A stretch of DNA of 64,000 nucleotides from Phaseolus vulgaris (lineage: Eukaryota > Streptophyta > Magnoliopsida > Fabales > Fabaceae): positions 37,932,309-37,996,308 of the forward strand of contig NC_023751.2 in assembly GCF_000499845.2 (NCBI RefSeq). The letters are read 5' to 3'. A program made the position numbers and the translations under genes. Positions 31,736 to 46,700 of the stretch are shown here, one piece after another (position 1 is the first letter of the stretch; each line of letters opens with the position of its first letter). The notes beneath the pieces were generated by a model, which saw nothing but the letters and a program-made list of their open reading frames with translations, did not search any database and was not told the DNA's origin.

Positions 31736-34700
31736 ATGGACGCCTACTCCTCTGGAGAAGAAGTGGTTATTAAGGTAAGTTGAGTTATTCTCCTGTATTA
31801 ATGGAAACTATCATTCCTCAAAATTATTGGTGGGTTTACACTAACAAATACTTTGCTCCAGTAACATCATAAATGAAAAAAGTGTAGAAACTAAAATATC
31901 AAATAATTGTTATTATGATCTGAGTGGCTATTTGGCAATTGCAGACACGAAAACCATATACTATCACAAAGCAAAGAGAACGATGGACGGAGGAGGAACA
32001 TAATAGATTTCTAGAAGCCTTAAAGCTATACGGGAGAGCATGGCAGCGAATAGAAGGCAATATTTTGTTCACCATCAATCCTTATACGTGTTTGTGTGTA
32101 TATATATATTAACATAAATGGCTTTTTGATGTTTGAATTTTGTTGTGCAGAGCACATAGGAACGAAGACTGCTGTGCAAATCAGAAGTCACGCTCAGAAA
32201 TTCTTTTCAAAGGTAAATCCGTACCCTCTCTCCTTGGATTTTACATTGAAAGTTGTGGTCCTATAATTAGAATTTATGCTTCATTTTTATTTGCTGCTGA
32301 TTCCTTAATCAATTTGGTATTTTTTTTTATTCATGAAATTCCCATTCAATGGCACAAAGTAGTTCTGCATCTTAACTGGTTGATTTTAAACTCTCGAAAT
32401 AGTAAATAACAAATGCAAAACACTTGTGTGTGGAAAATCCACCTGATACCTTGCATGGAAGACTCCTTAATTGATGTCAATCATATTTCTCTCGCTAAAA
32501 TTTTTATTGTATATATTTTCCTTAAGCAAGAACTCTTTGTTTTTTATATCCACAACTTAATTTTAAAGTTAATTACTTCTCTTTCTCTTGATTCTTTAAT
32601 AAAAACTATACCCTCTACATAAACATGCAATTAGAGTTAATTTTTAGTTTGTCTTTAGGAACCACATTAAAAACTAGATCAAACAAGTAAAAGCAAGGGA
32701 ATCAAAATCTAGATCTTACTTATGATCGAAAAGATAAACATGTGTAGGGATATCGTGTGCGGAAGCGTAATAATTTCAACCAAAGATTATGAGAAATTAA
32801 AGTAACAAGGAAAATGAGAATGATACCAGAAATATTTAGGTGGAAAACCCCTTTAAATAGAGGTAAAAAACCACCGGCGAGAGAGTCAAAACTTCCACTA
32901 TAATGATATTGGGAGTACAATGAATTCCTCTCAGACTAATAGATAAATAGCCTCAAAACAAACTCTCTCTATATGGGTTAAACACTTACACCCAAGAGAA
33001 AAAATAGAGAGTATAAGAAGAGAGAGAGGAAACAAATGTGTGTTGTTGTTTGTTGTGTGTTACATTGCTGGAAGGAAGCCACTATATATAGTGGTTCTAG
33101 GAGACAACAATAATAAAGACAATTAATGGTAATTAACCTCCATTTGATGACAATTAATTGTAGTAAGAAACCTCCATTTGATTACAATTTATTGTGGCAA
33201 GTAACCTCCTAATTATGCTAAGAAAACGGAAAGGTGAGTCATAACCCACAAATCTCCACCTTGACTTGCCTTTGACTGAAACACTCTCTCGCCATGAAGC
33301 CTTGATTAAGTATGGATAATACCAGCTAAGTTCAGGCAATGATCGAACTTAGCCGATGGAAGTGGCTTGGTCAACACGTCTGCAGGATTTTCAGCCGTAT
33401 GAATTTTTTCAACAATTATATCTCCTGTATCAACCATGTCTCGGATAAAATGGTGCTTAATTTTAATGTGCTTGGTCCTTGAGTGATACTTGTTGTTCCT
33501 GGTTAAGTGGACAACACTCTGACTATCACAAAATATAACAAGAACATCTTGTTGAAGACCAAGTTCACTTACCAAGCCTCGAAGCCATATAGCCTCTTTC
33601 ATACCTTCTGTAGCAGCGATATATTCTGCTTTAGTGGTGGACAAAGCCGCAATGTCTTGAAGTGAAGAATACCAACTGATAGCAGACCCACATAGGGTAA
33701 AAATGTAGGCTGAAAGTGACCTTCTCCGATCTAAATCACCATCATAGTCAGCATCAACATAGCCAACTGCTCCTCCGAGATCGGCTTTATGTTGATCAAA
33801 TACCAAACCAAGATCTGGAGAACCTTTCAGATAACGAAGTATCCATTTAACGGCTTCCCAGTGTGCCTTGCCTGGATTATGCTTGAACCTGCTAACAATG
33901 CTAACAACATAAGCTAAATCAGTCTAGTACATACCATAGCATACATGAGACTTCCAATTGCATTTCAATACGGGACATGTGACATGCGCCTTTTGTCCTC
34001 ATCTGATTTTGGACACTGATCTGATGACAACTTGAAGTGGGCGACAATTGGGGTATTAACAGCTTTGCAATCTCGCATTCCAAATTTGTCAAGCATCTTA
34101 AGAACATACTTTTTTTGTGATAGAAAAAGTTTTCCAGCTTGACGATCTCTGTTGATCTCCATTCCTAAAATTTTCTTGGCAGGACCTAAGTCCTTCATAT
34201 CAAATTCACTACTAAGCTGGGCCTTTAACTTGTTAACTAAAGATTTATCTCTTGCGGCAATCAACATGTCATCAACATATAACAACAAGTATATAAATGA
34301 CCCATCAGATGTCTTTTGAAAATAGACACAATTATCATAGCTACTTCTGGAGTAGCCATGTCCAGCCATGAAAGAATCAAACCTCTTATACCATTATCTT
34401 GGTGATTGCTTCAAGCCATAGAGAGATTTCTTCAAACGACATACATGGTCCTCCTTTCCAGGAACAACAAACCCCTCAGGTTGCTGGATGTAAATCTCTT
34501 CCTCAAGATTACCATGAAGAAAAGCAGTTTTCACATCTAACTGTTCTAGCTCCAAATCATATAAGGCAACTAAAGCAAGTAATATACGTATTAAAGTATG
34601 ACGAACAACAGGAGAAAATACTTCATTAAAGTCAATACCTTTCTCTTGATCAAAACCTCTTACAACAAATCTTGCTTTATTCCTTGTACTCTCAACACCA

Positions 34701-37700
34701 AGGATCCCTTCTTTTCTCTTAAAGATCCACTTGCAACTAATGACTCGTCTTCCTTCTGGTAACTTCACCAATTCCACTTTGTTTTTTAGAAACTCTTAAC
34801 TTCTTCTTGCATAGCAGCAATCCACTTTGTTGAGTCATCACTAGAGATAGTTAAAGCATAAACAATGTTGGTGGATTCTACAATTAATCTTTGAGTTGGT
34901 TTTCTAGGTCTTTGTTGTGAAAGTTCTTGAGCCATAGACCACGGTTGTGGTAACCCTCGTCGTTGAGGTGGACATTGCTCATGTGGAGTCACATGTTCAT
35001 TTGTACCATCAATAGCAGTGGCTTGATCATCTTGAGTACTAGAGCAATTGGGAACATTTTCCTCATGAGCGGGTGTTTTAATCTCAAACTCCACCTTCTC
35101 TCGAGCATCTTCCTGGTCACCTGTATCAATTGAGGAAATGACAGTATCTTTTACAAAAGAGAGCATAACATTTTCATTAAAGGTCACATTCCGACTGTGA
35201 ATTATTTTGTGAGATTCTGGGTCATACAAACGATAGCCTTTAATCCCTGAGCCATAACCCAAGAAAATGCACTTCTTAGCACGAGGTTCTAATTTTCCCT
35301 CGTTTACATGAGAATAAGCAGGGCAACCAAATATTTTAAGATTAGAATAATCGACAGGGTTACCTAACCAAACTTCTTCTGGAATGTTGCAATCAATTGA
35401 TCTGTTAAGAAAGCGATTTATCAGATAACATGTCGTTAAAGCTGCTTCATCCCAAAAAGATTTGCTCAAACCAGAATGGGAGAGCATGCAACGAACTCTC
35501 TCCAGGATAGTTCTATTCATTCTTTCTGCAACCCCGTTCTGTTGTGGAGTCTTTGGGATGGTGAGGTGTCTGGAAATGCCTTCCTTGCAGAAATCATTGA
35601 ATTCATTCGAACAGAACTCAAGGCCATTGTCTGTCCTTAGCTTCTTTATCTTCTTGCCAGTCTGATTCTCAATCAATAATTTCCACTCTTTAAAAATGGA
35701 AAATGCTTCATTCTTATGTTTGAGAAAATACACCCACAGTTTTCGTGAGAAATCATCAATAATTGTTATCATATAACGACATTTACCTCTGGAGGAAACT
35801 TTTGGCGGACCCCAAAGATCCGAATGAATATAATCCAAAGTACCTTTGGTTCTGTGTATGGCTTTAGAAAAACTAACCTTTTTCTGCTTACCAAAAATGC
35901 AATGTTCACAGAAATCAACCTTTCCAGTACAGTGGTTACCAAGGTGACCCTTCTTCTTGAGGATTAGAATTCCCTTCTCACTCATGTGGCCTAATCTCAT
36001 ATGCCACAACTTGGTGTTATCTTTGTTGGTTGAGGCAACAGCTGCAGAACCTATAACTGTTGAGCCCTGCAGCACATACAAACTATCACATGGAATTGCC
36101 TTTAGTAACACAAGAGCTCCTTTAGACACTTTTAAAACTCCACCTTCAGCTGAGTATCTACACCCATGAAATTCAAGGGTGCCTAAGGAAATGAGATTTT
36201 GTTTCAACTCAGGGACATATCTGACACCTGTTAAAGTTCTAACAATTCCATCATGTGTCTTGATTTTGATTATTCCTTCACCAACAACTTTGCATTGAGC
36301 ATCGTTTCCCATCAAAACAAGACCATTATAAACTGGTTCATATGTGGTAAACCAATCTCTATTGTGAGACATGTGAAAAGTACAACCAGAATCAATAATC
36401 CATTCATTTTTAGACCTTTGTTTAGTGATGGAAGCTACAAAACAATCCCCATCAGATTCAGTTTCAACAATACTAGCTTCTGCAAATTTTTTTGGTTGTT
36501 TACCATTTCCCTTATCTTCTCTATCTTGCTTATTTTTCAATTTACAACATTCAGAAATCTCGTGTCCCTTTTTCTTACAATAATGACAATATTTGGAGTT
36601 CTTGCCTCTAGATTTTGACCTAGATTTATGTTTAGTGTTCCTACCTTTCTCTTGGTTTCTCCCTCTAACTACTAATCCTTCACTAGAACTTTCAGAATGA
36701 ATTTGAGTATCAAATTTTTCTTTGGCTAGTAAATTAGTCTTGACATCATCAAAACTTAAGGTAAGATAATTACCGTATAACATAATTTCTTTGAATTGTC
36801 GATGCGAGGGTGGAAGAGAAACAATAAGTAGAACAGCTTTATCCTCATCATCAATTTTAACATCCAAATTTTTCAAATTAATTTTGATAGAATTAAATTC
36901 ATCAAGGTGAGATTGGATGGAGTACCTTCGGACATTCGGAGTGTAAAGAGTCGCTCCTTTAACCGAAGTTTGTTTGCTAGACTTTTGGCCATGTATAGAG
37001 ACTCCAATTTACTCCATATGCCTGCTGTAGTTTTCTCGTTGATGACCTCACAGGACAAGCATAACTGGATTGCAGACAATGCCTTTTCATCCATCTCATC
37101 CTACTGCTCCTCCGTCATAGTGGTTGGCCTCGTCATTTTACCTGCCAGAACTTTCTTTAAACCATTCTGGGTGAGAATAGCTAGCATCTGGACTCGCCAG
37201 ATAGCAAAGCTGATTTTACCATCAAATTTCTCAATATCAAATTTCAACATTGTTGAACAACAAATCCTGGTTGAATTATCGAAAAAGCTCTGATGCCAAT
37301 TTGTAGGGATATCGTGTGCGGAAGCGTGATAATTTCAACCAAAAATTATGAGAAATAAAAGTGACAAGGAAATGAGAATGATACCAGAAATTTTTAGGTG
37401 GAAAACCTCTTTAAATAGAGGTAAAAAACCACTGGCGAGAGAGCCAAAACTTCCACTATAATGGTACTGAGAGTACAAAGAATTTCTCTTAGGCTAATAG
37501 CCCTAAAACAAATTCTCTCTATATGGGTTAAGCACTTACACCCAAGAGAAGAAATAGAGAGTATAGGAAAAGAAAGAGGAAGCAAGTGTATGTTGTTGTG
37601 TGTTACATTGCTTGAAGGAAGTCACTATATATAGTGGTTCTAGGAGACAACAATAATAAAGACAATTAATGGTAATTAACCTCCCTTTGATGACAATTAA

Positions 37701-40700
37701 TTGTAGTAAGAAACCTCCATTTGATTACAATTTATTGTGGCAAGTAACCTCCCAATTATGCTAAGAAAACGGAAAGGTGAGTCATAACCCACAACATGAA
37801 TTGTAAATCAAAAGATTGTAACACAGATTGTAAGATCTTACAAAATTTATGAAATTCATTATTGAACCTCACAATATATAAAAGAGTACATAATTAGGTA
37901 TAAACAACACATCCTATGATAAGAGTAACCATTTACTAGTTACAAAACATTGAGAAAATAATAATCTATCTAAACCAAATAATCTTGTAAGTTAAATTCA
38001 TATTCAGCTTCATGGTTTCCATCTCCTTCATCATTCAAATCAGTCATGACGATGTAAAGATTTATCCTCCTCTACTTCGATAGGAACCAAGTTTTCATCC
38101 AAATCAAGTGTTTCATTATGCTCATGCTCATCTTCCATAATCAACTCGTCATCAGATGAACAATCATCAATATTAATTTGAGTTGGTTTTCTTGTTTGCT
38201 TCCTCTTAGCTAATTTTGAATTAGCCATAACAAAAACAACATCATTCATTGTGCTTTGCTTTAGCCTATTTCTTCTCTTTGTGTGGACCTAAACAAATGC
38301 AAAGACAAATATTATAATTAATTAGTGGATTAGTACACTACTAATTTTATTCTAGAGATATATTTTAAGTTAACTTACCATCTTAAAGGAACTCCAGTTA
38401 CGCTCATATCCGGAAGAGTTACATGTCAAGCTCAATACATGAATGACAAAATTTTGGAATTTTGGATACTCATCACTATAAGACTCCCACCAATCTGATG
38501 GAATCTTTAAATTGATTGACCTGGTAGCCACGGGACAACCAAAACTTTTTGCTCGTTTTTTGAAATCATCAATTTGAACATCAAAGAGAATTTGTTCATC
38601 TTCATCCTCCACCATCCTAGTTATGCATTCCATTAGACCTTGTTTCACCTCCAAATCTGCTTTAAATCCAGGACAATAATACATTTGAGGGTTAAGAAAA
38701 TAGTTTGCAGCATGCAAAGACCTATGGAGTTGTTTATCCCACCTTTCATCAATGATGTTCCACAAAGGCAAATAGCTACATTGAGTTAGTTTTTTGTTTT
38801 GAATTTCAAAATCACTATCTCAACAAACAAATACATAAAATACCTTTTTTTGACACCATTGAAAGCTTTTTGTATCTTCTCTTTAGCTTGGTCCATTGCT
38901 TCATAAATGAAACTCATGGCTGGCTTTTGATTCAAATCAACCAATCGAAGCACTTCAATGAGAGGTAATGCACCCTTCAAACACATTATGATATTCTTCC
39001 CAAAATTCTGGTCTAAAACCACATCTTCAACTATTTTTCCATATTTGTTTTAGCAAACTTGCTAGACTTCCAATCATCACTTGTAAACATTCTAATTAAA
39101 GCTCCCTTATTCTCGTGGAGGCACCTTAATGTCTTCTCATGGATTGAGATTTTCTTCTCATAATCCTCCAACATTAAGTCCACACAATGTGCAACACAAG
39201 GTGTCCAAAATAACTTTTTTCTCTTTGTCATCAACATTTGACCAATAACTTTGTAATTTATTGCATTATTAGTGATAACTTTTATGACATTGTCTTTTCC
39301 CTCCTCTTCAACAATATTATCCATCATCTCAAAAACTTTCTTAGCTGTTTTAGATATAACAGATGCATCTATGGATTTTAGAAATACAGTTTCCTTTGGG
39401 TTGTTCACCAAGAAGTTTATTATTGCCCTTCTTTTCTTATCAGTCCAACCATCATTCATAATCGTATATCCCATTTTCTTCCATTCATCCCTATGTGATT
39501 GTAGAGCAAGTGATGTATTTGTAACTTCCTCCTTCAAATATTTGACTCTAATCTCATGATAGGATGGAGGTTTAAATCCAAGACCATATCTTGAAATCAA
39601 ATCAAACATAACAGTGAATACTTCACCCTTTGCCACATTGAAAGGTATAACATTGTTATAAAAGAACTTAGCAATTGATTGACATGCCTCTTCTCTAAGA
39701 CCTTTCTTAAACATGTTGTTGATGGTAGCTTGTCTATTCTTAAAATATTTTTGTCATTGGGGTTGTTGCTCGACTGAATGGACTCCTCCTCACTGCTTTT
39801 TCTTTTCTCACCAGCTTTTGCCATTTCCTCATCATCCAAACTAAGACGTGATTTCTTATTTAATTTTTGTTGCAAACCAACAACAATTTTCCACATCTAC
39901 TTCTTAACTTCATCATGAGCATCCTTGCATGCTCCAACATCCAAGTGATGCTTCAATCGATAAAGTCCTCCTATTAATACCTTTTGACAGTATTTGCATG
40001 CTCCAACATCCAAGTGAAGTTTTCTAGTATCCCCAACAATTGAGATACAATGCTTCCAAGCAACATCACTCTTACTTCCTAGAGCATTTTTGGGAGTCAT
40101 TATCACGGGTATAAAAGTTATTTTAATGATGAGAATTTGAGACTGTAGTTTCGGTTGCAGTGACAAAAAAAAATAGAGGAAAAAAAGAAAATTTCACTTG
40201 GTTGCAATGAGAAAAACAAAGGAAAAAATTCCATTTGGTTACAATGAGAAAAAACAGAGGAAGAAACAAAACTGCACTTTGGTTGAAGTGAGAAAAACAA
40301 AAGAAGAGACAAAACTGCACTTTGGTTTAAGTGAGAAAAACAAGAAAAGAGAAAACTGCACTTTGATATGGAAACAAATTGCACTACTAGAAAATCATTG
40401 AATAGAAATCAATTTTAGAAACTATAAATAATTAGTTGCTATAATGACTAAATTAGATACTATTTTAAAGACTAAAAAAATTATTGGTTTCTAAATTAGT
40501 TTCTATTATTGATAAATAGTTTCTAAATTGGTATCTAATTAATTACCAAAGTTTTAACTACCAATTATTTATATTCTAAACTTGATAGAAAAAAATTGGA
40601 TAGCTAATTAGATACCAATTTAAAAACTATTTATTAATAATAAAAACTAATTTAGAAACCAATAATTTTTTAGTCTCTAAAATAGTATCTAATGTAATCA

Positions 40701-43700
40701 TTATAGCAACTAATTATTTTTTATCTCTTAAATTAGTTTCTATTCAATGATTTTCTTATAGTGTTGATTTTAAAGAAGATAAACGTGTTAACAAGATAAC
40801 GGGGACTAGTTTGGCCAAGTAATATCTCAAATTACTTGGTCAAACTAGTCCCCTTTTTTTTGTTCAATTGCACCATTATTTGTGCCATTTGTAGGATTTA
40901 GAATGCAACCATAAATAAAAGCAATGATAAGTACGACTGATAGAGGTATATTTGGAGAATTTGATACATATGTTAAAATATTATTTGTATTGAGATCTTT
41001 AACAATATCACTAATGCAAAAAAGGTTAAAGACAACGATTTTTTTTAGCAATTAGACAACGATTTTGAAATCATTGTCTATTAACACATAGTTTATTCTA
41101 TTGAGGTATAGACAGTGGTTGTTCTAGAATCGTCATTTATAAGTCACATATAGACATAAAAAAGTATAAAAAAAAAACACCACCCTCAAGGCAATGGCAG
41201 CGTTGGTGGTGAAGGCCAGCAACGACATCGGTAAAGGGAAAATGGAGTGTAAGAACCTTAAACAATGAACTAATGGAAGAATGAGAAATGAACCAATGGA
41301 AGAATGGAGGAAAAATAAGATGAGAACGAAAGTGGAAGAATAAGCAATGAGGGTAAGAAGAACTTACAAAGGTAGTAGTGGCGGTGGAGGAGGGAAAGTG
41401 GAGCGCGGTAGTGGAACAATGAACAAAAACCTTAAACAATGAACTAATGGAAGAATGAGCAATGAACTAATAGAAAGAATGGAGGAGGAATCAACAATGA
41501 TGGTAGGAGAACTTACAAAGGCAGCGAGTGAAGAGAACGTTCAAAAAAGTTGAAGAGAGAGCGCGAGGAAGAAGAAGAAGAAAGAAAATGCAGAGAACAA
41601 AAGTGTAAGTGGCGCAAAGCTTCGAATTAGGGTAATAACAAGGGTATAGACAGCGATTGTGAGAGGAACCTCTTTCTTTCTATCCGTTTTAATTTAAAAA
41701 ATGTCACTGCATTTTGATAGACAGTGTTTCAAACTTGTATATTAACTGTCGTAAATAAGTGTTAATTTAGCTGAATGAGATTTTCTTTATTTGAACAATA
41801 ATGGTAGAAAGAATGGATCAAAGGATAAACTTTAATGGTAAAACATGATTTTGGGATATAATGATGTTAACCCAGGGTAGTGATGGTGAATATTGAATCC
41901 CCAATTAGAGAAATGTTCATTGTTTATATGCTTTTAGCTCCAATTTAGGGTCATACCATGGGCAAATTTATACCAATTATACCCTTAAATAACCATATCA
42001 CAAGCTTCTAGTGATCTCCTTCCTTACATATGAAAAGCCTAACATCACTATTAATCTATCCCTAGTGGAAAAATAATTCAAGAAAGTTCAAAATGAATGT
42101 GAAATTCTTCCATTAAATGATTATTATTTGATTTTTAGTTTTTATAAATGAAATTATGATAAGGCTGGAGTGTTTTTTTATGGTTGGGATTGTATGTAGT
42201 TGTGGATCGATATAAATCCTTAAAAACATATAATCCATAATCTTAACCCATTCCCAAAGCTTTGTGGAGTTATTTAGTGTGTACAAAATTTACAGAAAAT
42301 AGGGAATCCATTTTTCCCACAAATATTAATTTTGACAAGGAGCATGATTAGAATTGGTACCAAAAAATAAAGAGAAAAACTAAAGTTAGTGTAAGAACTT
42401 TTGATTTTCCTGTGTGGGAGATTTGACATTAACTAGAGATAAGGCCAATAATTTACTATATATGAGTGAGGGTAATCCCCAGCTTACAAGTCAGTTTTAT
42501 AATTAACTCAACTTAAATTCACTTCTTAATATGATATTAAAACTTATCCTAATGAGATTTGTTGGACCAATCGTGACACCACTATGAGATTGCTATCAGA
42601 TCACCTACGAATATATAGTTCCACACACGACTAGAAAATTATAAATGACTCATTCTGTCTCTCCATCCTTTTCTGTTTTAATTTCATCTACTAATAAAAT
42701 GTGATATCTTACTTAGCATGTAATTAATTATGTTACATATTATATTTAATTATGTTGCATTTATAAATAAAAATATTTACTGTGAATTTTACTTAATTTT
42801 TTGAAAACTTCTCTTTTTTTATTTCTTACAAAATCATAAACATTCTTATCATTTACCTTTCTTTCTTCTTCTTCCTTCTTTCCATCTTTCTACCATTCTA
42901 AACACATTATTTTTATATTCTTGAAATTTTATATCACTTAAAAGTCAATGTTGAGAATAATTTATAAATCTCTTTCTCCTATATCCATTCAAACACATTT
43001 TGAAGAAAAATCGTGAAAAATTCATTTAGTGGTATAATGGACATATTTCGAATACAATAATTCTAATAATTTCAACAAACTTAATATGAGAACATTGATG
43101 TTAAAAGAAAAGTCTTTTGGTCAATCTTATAGCTATGATTGAAGAATGTTTTCATATACCAACAATCATTACAAGAAAATCATTAAATAGAAACCAATTT
43201 TAGAGACAAAAAATAATTAGTTGCTATAGTGACTAAATTAAAAACTATTTTAGAGACTAAAAAATTGTTTGTTTCTAAATTAGTTTATATTATTGTTAAA
43301 TGGTTTCTAAATTGGTATCTAATTAGAAACAAATGTTTTTGCTACCAAATTTAAAAACTAAATAATTGGTAGTTAAAACCTTGGTAACTAATTAGACACC
43401 AATTTAGAAACTAATTTAGAAGCCAAAAATTTATTTAGTCCCTAAAATGGTCTCTAATTTAGTCACTATAGTAACTAATTATTTTGGTTTCTTAAAATTG
43501 GTTTCTATTTAATGATTTTCTTGTAGTGCAAATAAGGGAGTTAAAATATTGTTTTTAAAAAGCCTTTCTCACTTAAACAACTTCCCTATCTTTTTATAAA
43601 TCTAAAAACTGTTGCACTAGATATTATATTAGTTTGTTTCTTTCAAGTTTTGATAAATATATTAAATATAAGAATTCTATTGTAAGCTACTAGACCAAGT

Positions 43701-46700
43701 AGTCTTTCAATTGTTTTTCTGAACAATATCTCAAGTATTAATTTAATGACAAATCTCTTCATACTATTGTCATATTGTCAAAGATTCAAAGATTGGGGAA
43801 AAAAGTTTTATGTTTTACAGAAATAGAAAAAATAATATGTATAAGGTAAAGCTAAGTAAAGTTTTCTCAGGAAACTAATAGCTTTGGATTCTACAAAGAA
43901 CAATACAAAGATTGTTTTTTGTTCTTGCTAGGGAGATGGTACCTAGAGAACTATTGAGAAGCTTCGTCTTTCTCCTTCTTATCGGGCGATCGGTCTATGC
44001 TTCAGTTTCCTCTTCCAAACTTCTTGCTACTTTTTCCAATCTCGATTGCTCGATCACTTGGTCTTCTAGGGAATACCGAATGGGGGAACCTGCAGAAGGC
44101 ACTCCGACGCTCTAGTCAGCAAAGGGGGTTCGACACTCAGATGCCAGAGTATAGTAATTAATGACGTACCTACTTCTTAAATGTGTGTTATTTATATTAT
44201 TTTAATGAACCTACCTTGTTAGGCCGAATTAGTGAGGTAGATCGTGCTTAAAGGTGTATTACCTAGTTCTTATTGACGGCTTAGCTTTACCGACCTTGAT
44301 TGAGCGTAATTGGACTGAAACTGTCAGTCGGCCCACACGGGCGTGAGACTTTCAGTCGGCCCAACTGTGAGAGTCGAGACATGGTATTGACCTTTTGGTA
44401 CAGACCAGTACAATTTTATATGTTTCTACCTTTCTCAGTTAGTCTTCAAGATCTCTTTGAGTTAATTAAGAATTAGATTTTTAATAAAAATCACATGCAA
44501 AGCATAACTATGAACCTTGACATCCGAGTTAGGTTGTCACTCAAAGGTTCAACAATAGTATACGTCTTTACAAGAAAAGATGTATAAAAGAAAAAAAATA
44601 CAAAAAAACATGGGTCAAAACAACAATCCTCTTAAAGAAAAAAACTATACAAATCTAAAACCTAGAAATTGATACACATTACGAAATAAAATATAAACTG
44701 ATGATAAAAGGTAAAATATCTAATAAAGTAAAGTTTAATTTATTTTCCATCTTAATGTTAGCAAGACTGTCAACATAGTGGTTGCCTTCACAATATATAT
44801 GAGAGACCATAAAAGTCATATTTTTGTAACTTTTAAGACACTTTGGCCATCTATCTCTAAGAACTCAAGGAACAATTTGGGGACTAGAGAAAGTTTGACA
44901 AACCAAAGTAGAATCACACTCCAATCATAGATGTCTAAAGACACGAGTCAAAAAAATCTTAATTATTAGAAGAACAACAATGAGTTATGCATATAAGGAT
45001 TTATTGATACCAATGTAAAACGTGAAACTTCCAATGTATTTGTCATGTCTCCTTTAAAAATGACACTAGAAACAACATGACCAAGACATCTCCTAGTAAC
45101 ACCATCAATGTTGACCTTCCTCCAACCAACATTAGGCATCCTCTAAATAACTTAACTATACCAAACTTCTTTCCAGATCGTGTTTGAATATCAAAGAACT
45201 TTCACATAAAAAATGTTAATAATATAATTATTTATACTTTTCTTAGAAGAATTGCCTGACACTTTTATATGTCACTGAATTGTATGCATAACCATAATAA
45301 CATTCAAACATTGTTGAAACTTAACATGATTTTTCATCCTCCACAACATCCAAATAATATAAGTAATAACTATTGAATGAACTTATTTCACCAAAGGGTT
45401 ACCTACAACATTAACAAACCACAAAATATCATTAGAAGAAAAAAAGAAAAAAAGCTACGAAGAGCTTGTTGAAGCCACAACCAAATTTTAATAGCCATGG
45501 TGGACTTAAAAAGTATATGTGGAATACTCTCGTACTATTAATTGCATAAAATACACATGAACACCTTTAAATTGAGCATCATTATTCGAAGCTATTTTAT
45601 TATGTAACAACTTCCACAACACAAGAGTTTTTGCAAGTGGAATGTAATTCACCCACATCAAATTTCCTTAGACAACATAACCATGAGGTGTGTGAAAAAT
45701 TGTCCTAACCACTTTTTGACTAAGGACACCATAATCATCCAAAGACCCATTAAGAGCCTCAGAGAGATAAGTGAGAATCAAATTATTTAGATTGCCCAAA
45801 CCTAGAATGACTTGTAAAGAAAGGGGCATAATCCAAAAGTTACCATCCCAAGCATGAACAACTTTAGAAGTAAGTTGGTCATTCACATTACCATCCCAGA
45901 GTTACACTACAAGAAAATCATTGAATATAAATCAATTTTAGAGACAAAAAATAATTAGTTGCTATATGACTAAATTAGAGACCATTTTAGAGACTAAAAT
46001 AGTCTCTAATTCAGTCACTATAACAACTAATTAATTTTTTTGTTTCTATTCAATTATTTTCTTGTAGTGTTACCAAGAGTTATCATCAAAAGTAAGTTGG
46101 CCTTGTACATTACTAGGTACTCCAGTCAACTCAGAAATGTTAAGATTGAAACACCAACTATCATTCCAAAAATCAATTTGCTTACTATTGCAGACGATCC
46201 AATGAGTATTATCAATAATAGTGCCATGCCACCACCAAATCGAAGAGGACTTATAAATAACAAGTTTATTATACTTGTTTTTTAAGAATTTGGTTTTCAC
46301 CAAAATAGCCTAAGGCAAATGACTATAAGAAAAACCCCATATGAGACGAAGCAACTAGGCTTTACTTTCTTCCTCATTATTCATAACTTACATGCTACCT
46401 TCATATTTACTAGAACACAATTAGCTCCTATATAGATAAAATTTATAATACAACTATCAACATCTTTAATCGGGCTAGCAAGCCATTTATAAATTTGGAA
46501 GCTATAGTTAAAAGAACCAATGATGACAAAATTAACCAATTGAATTTTACTCATCATGTTAAGCAACTTTCCTTTCTAATAAGCAAGTTTGATACAAATA
46601 TTATCAGCAAGAGATTGGAGATAGTGAGACCTAAGACACCAAGAAAGATAGACACTCGCAAGTAATTAAAATGAGTGGAACCTCTTCCAAATCCCAATAA

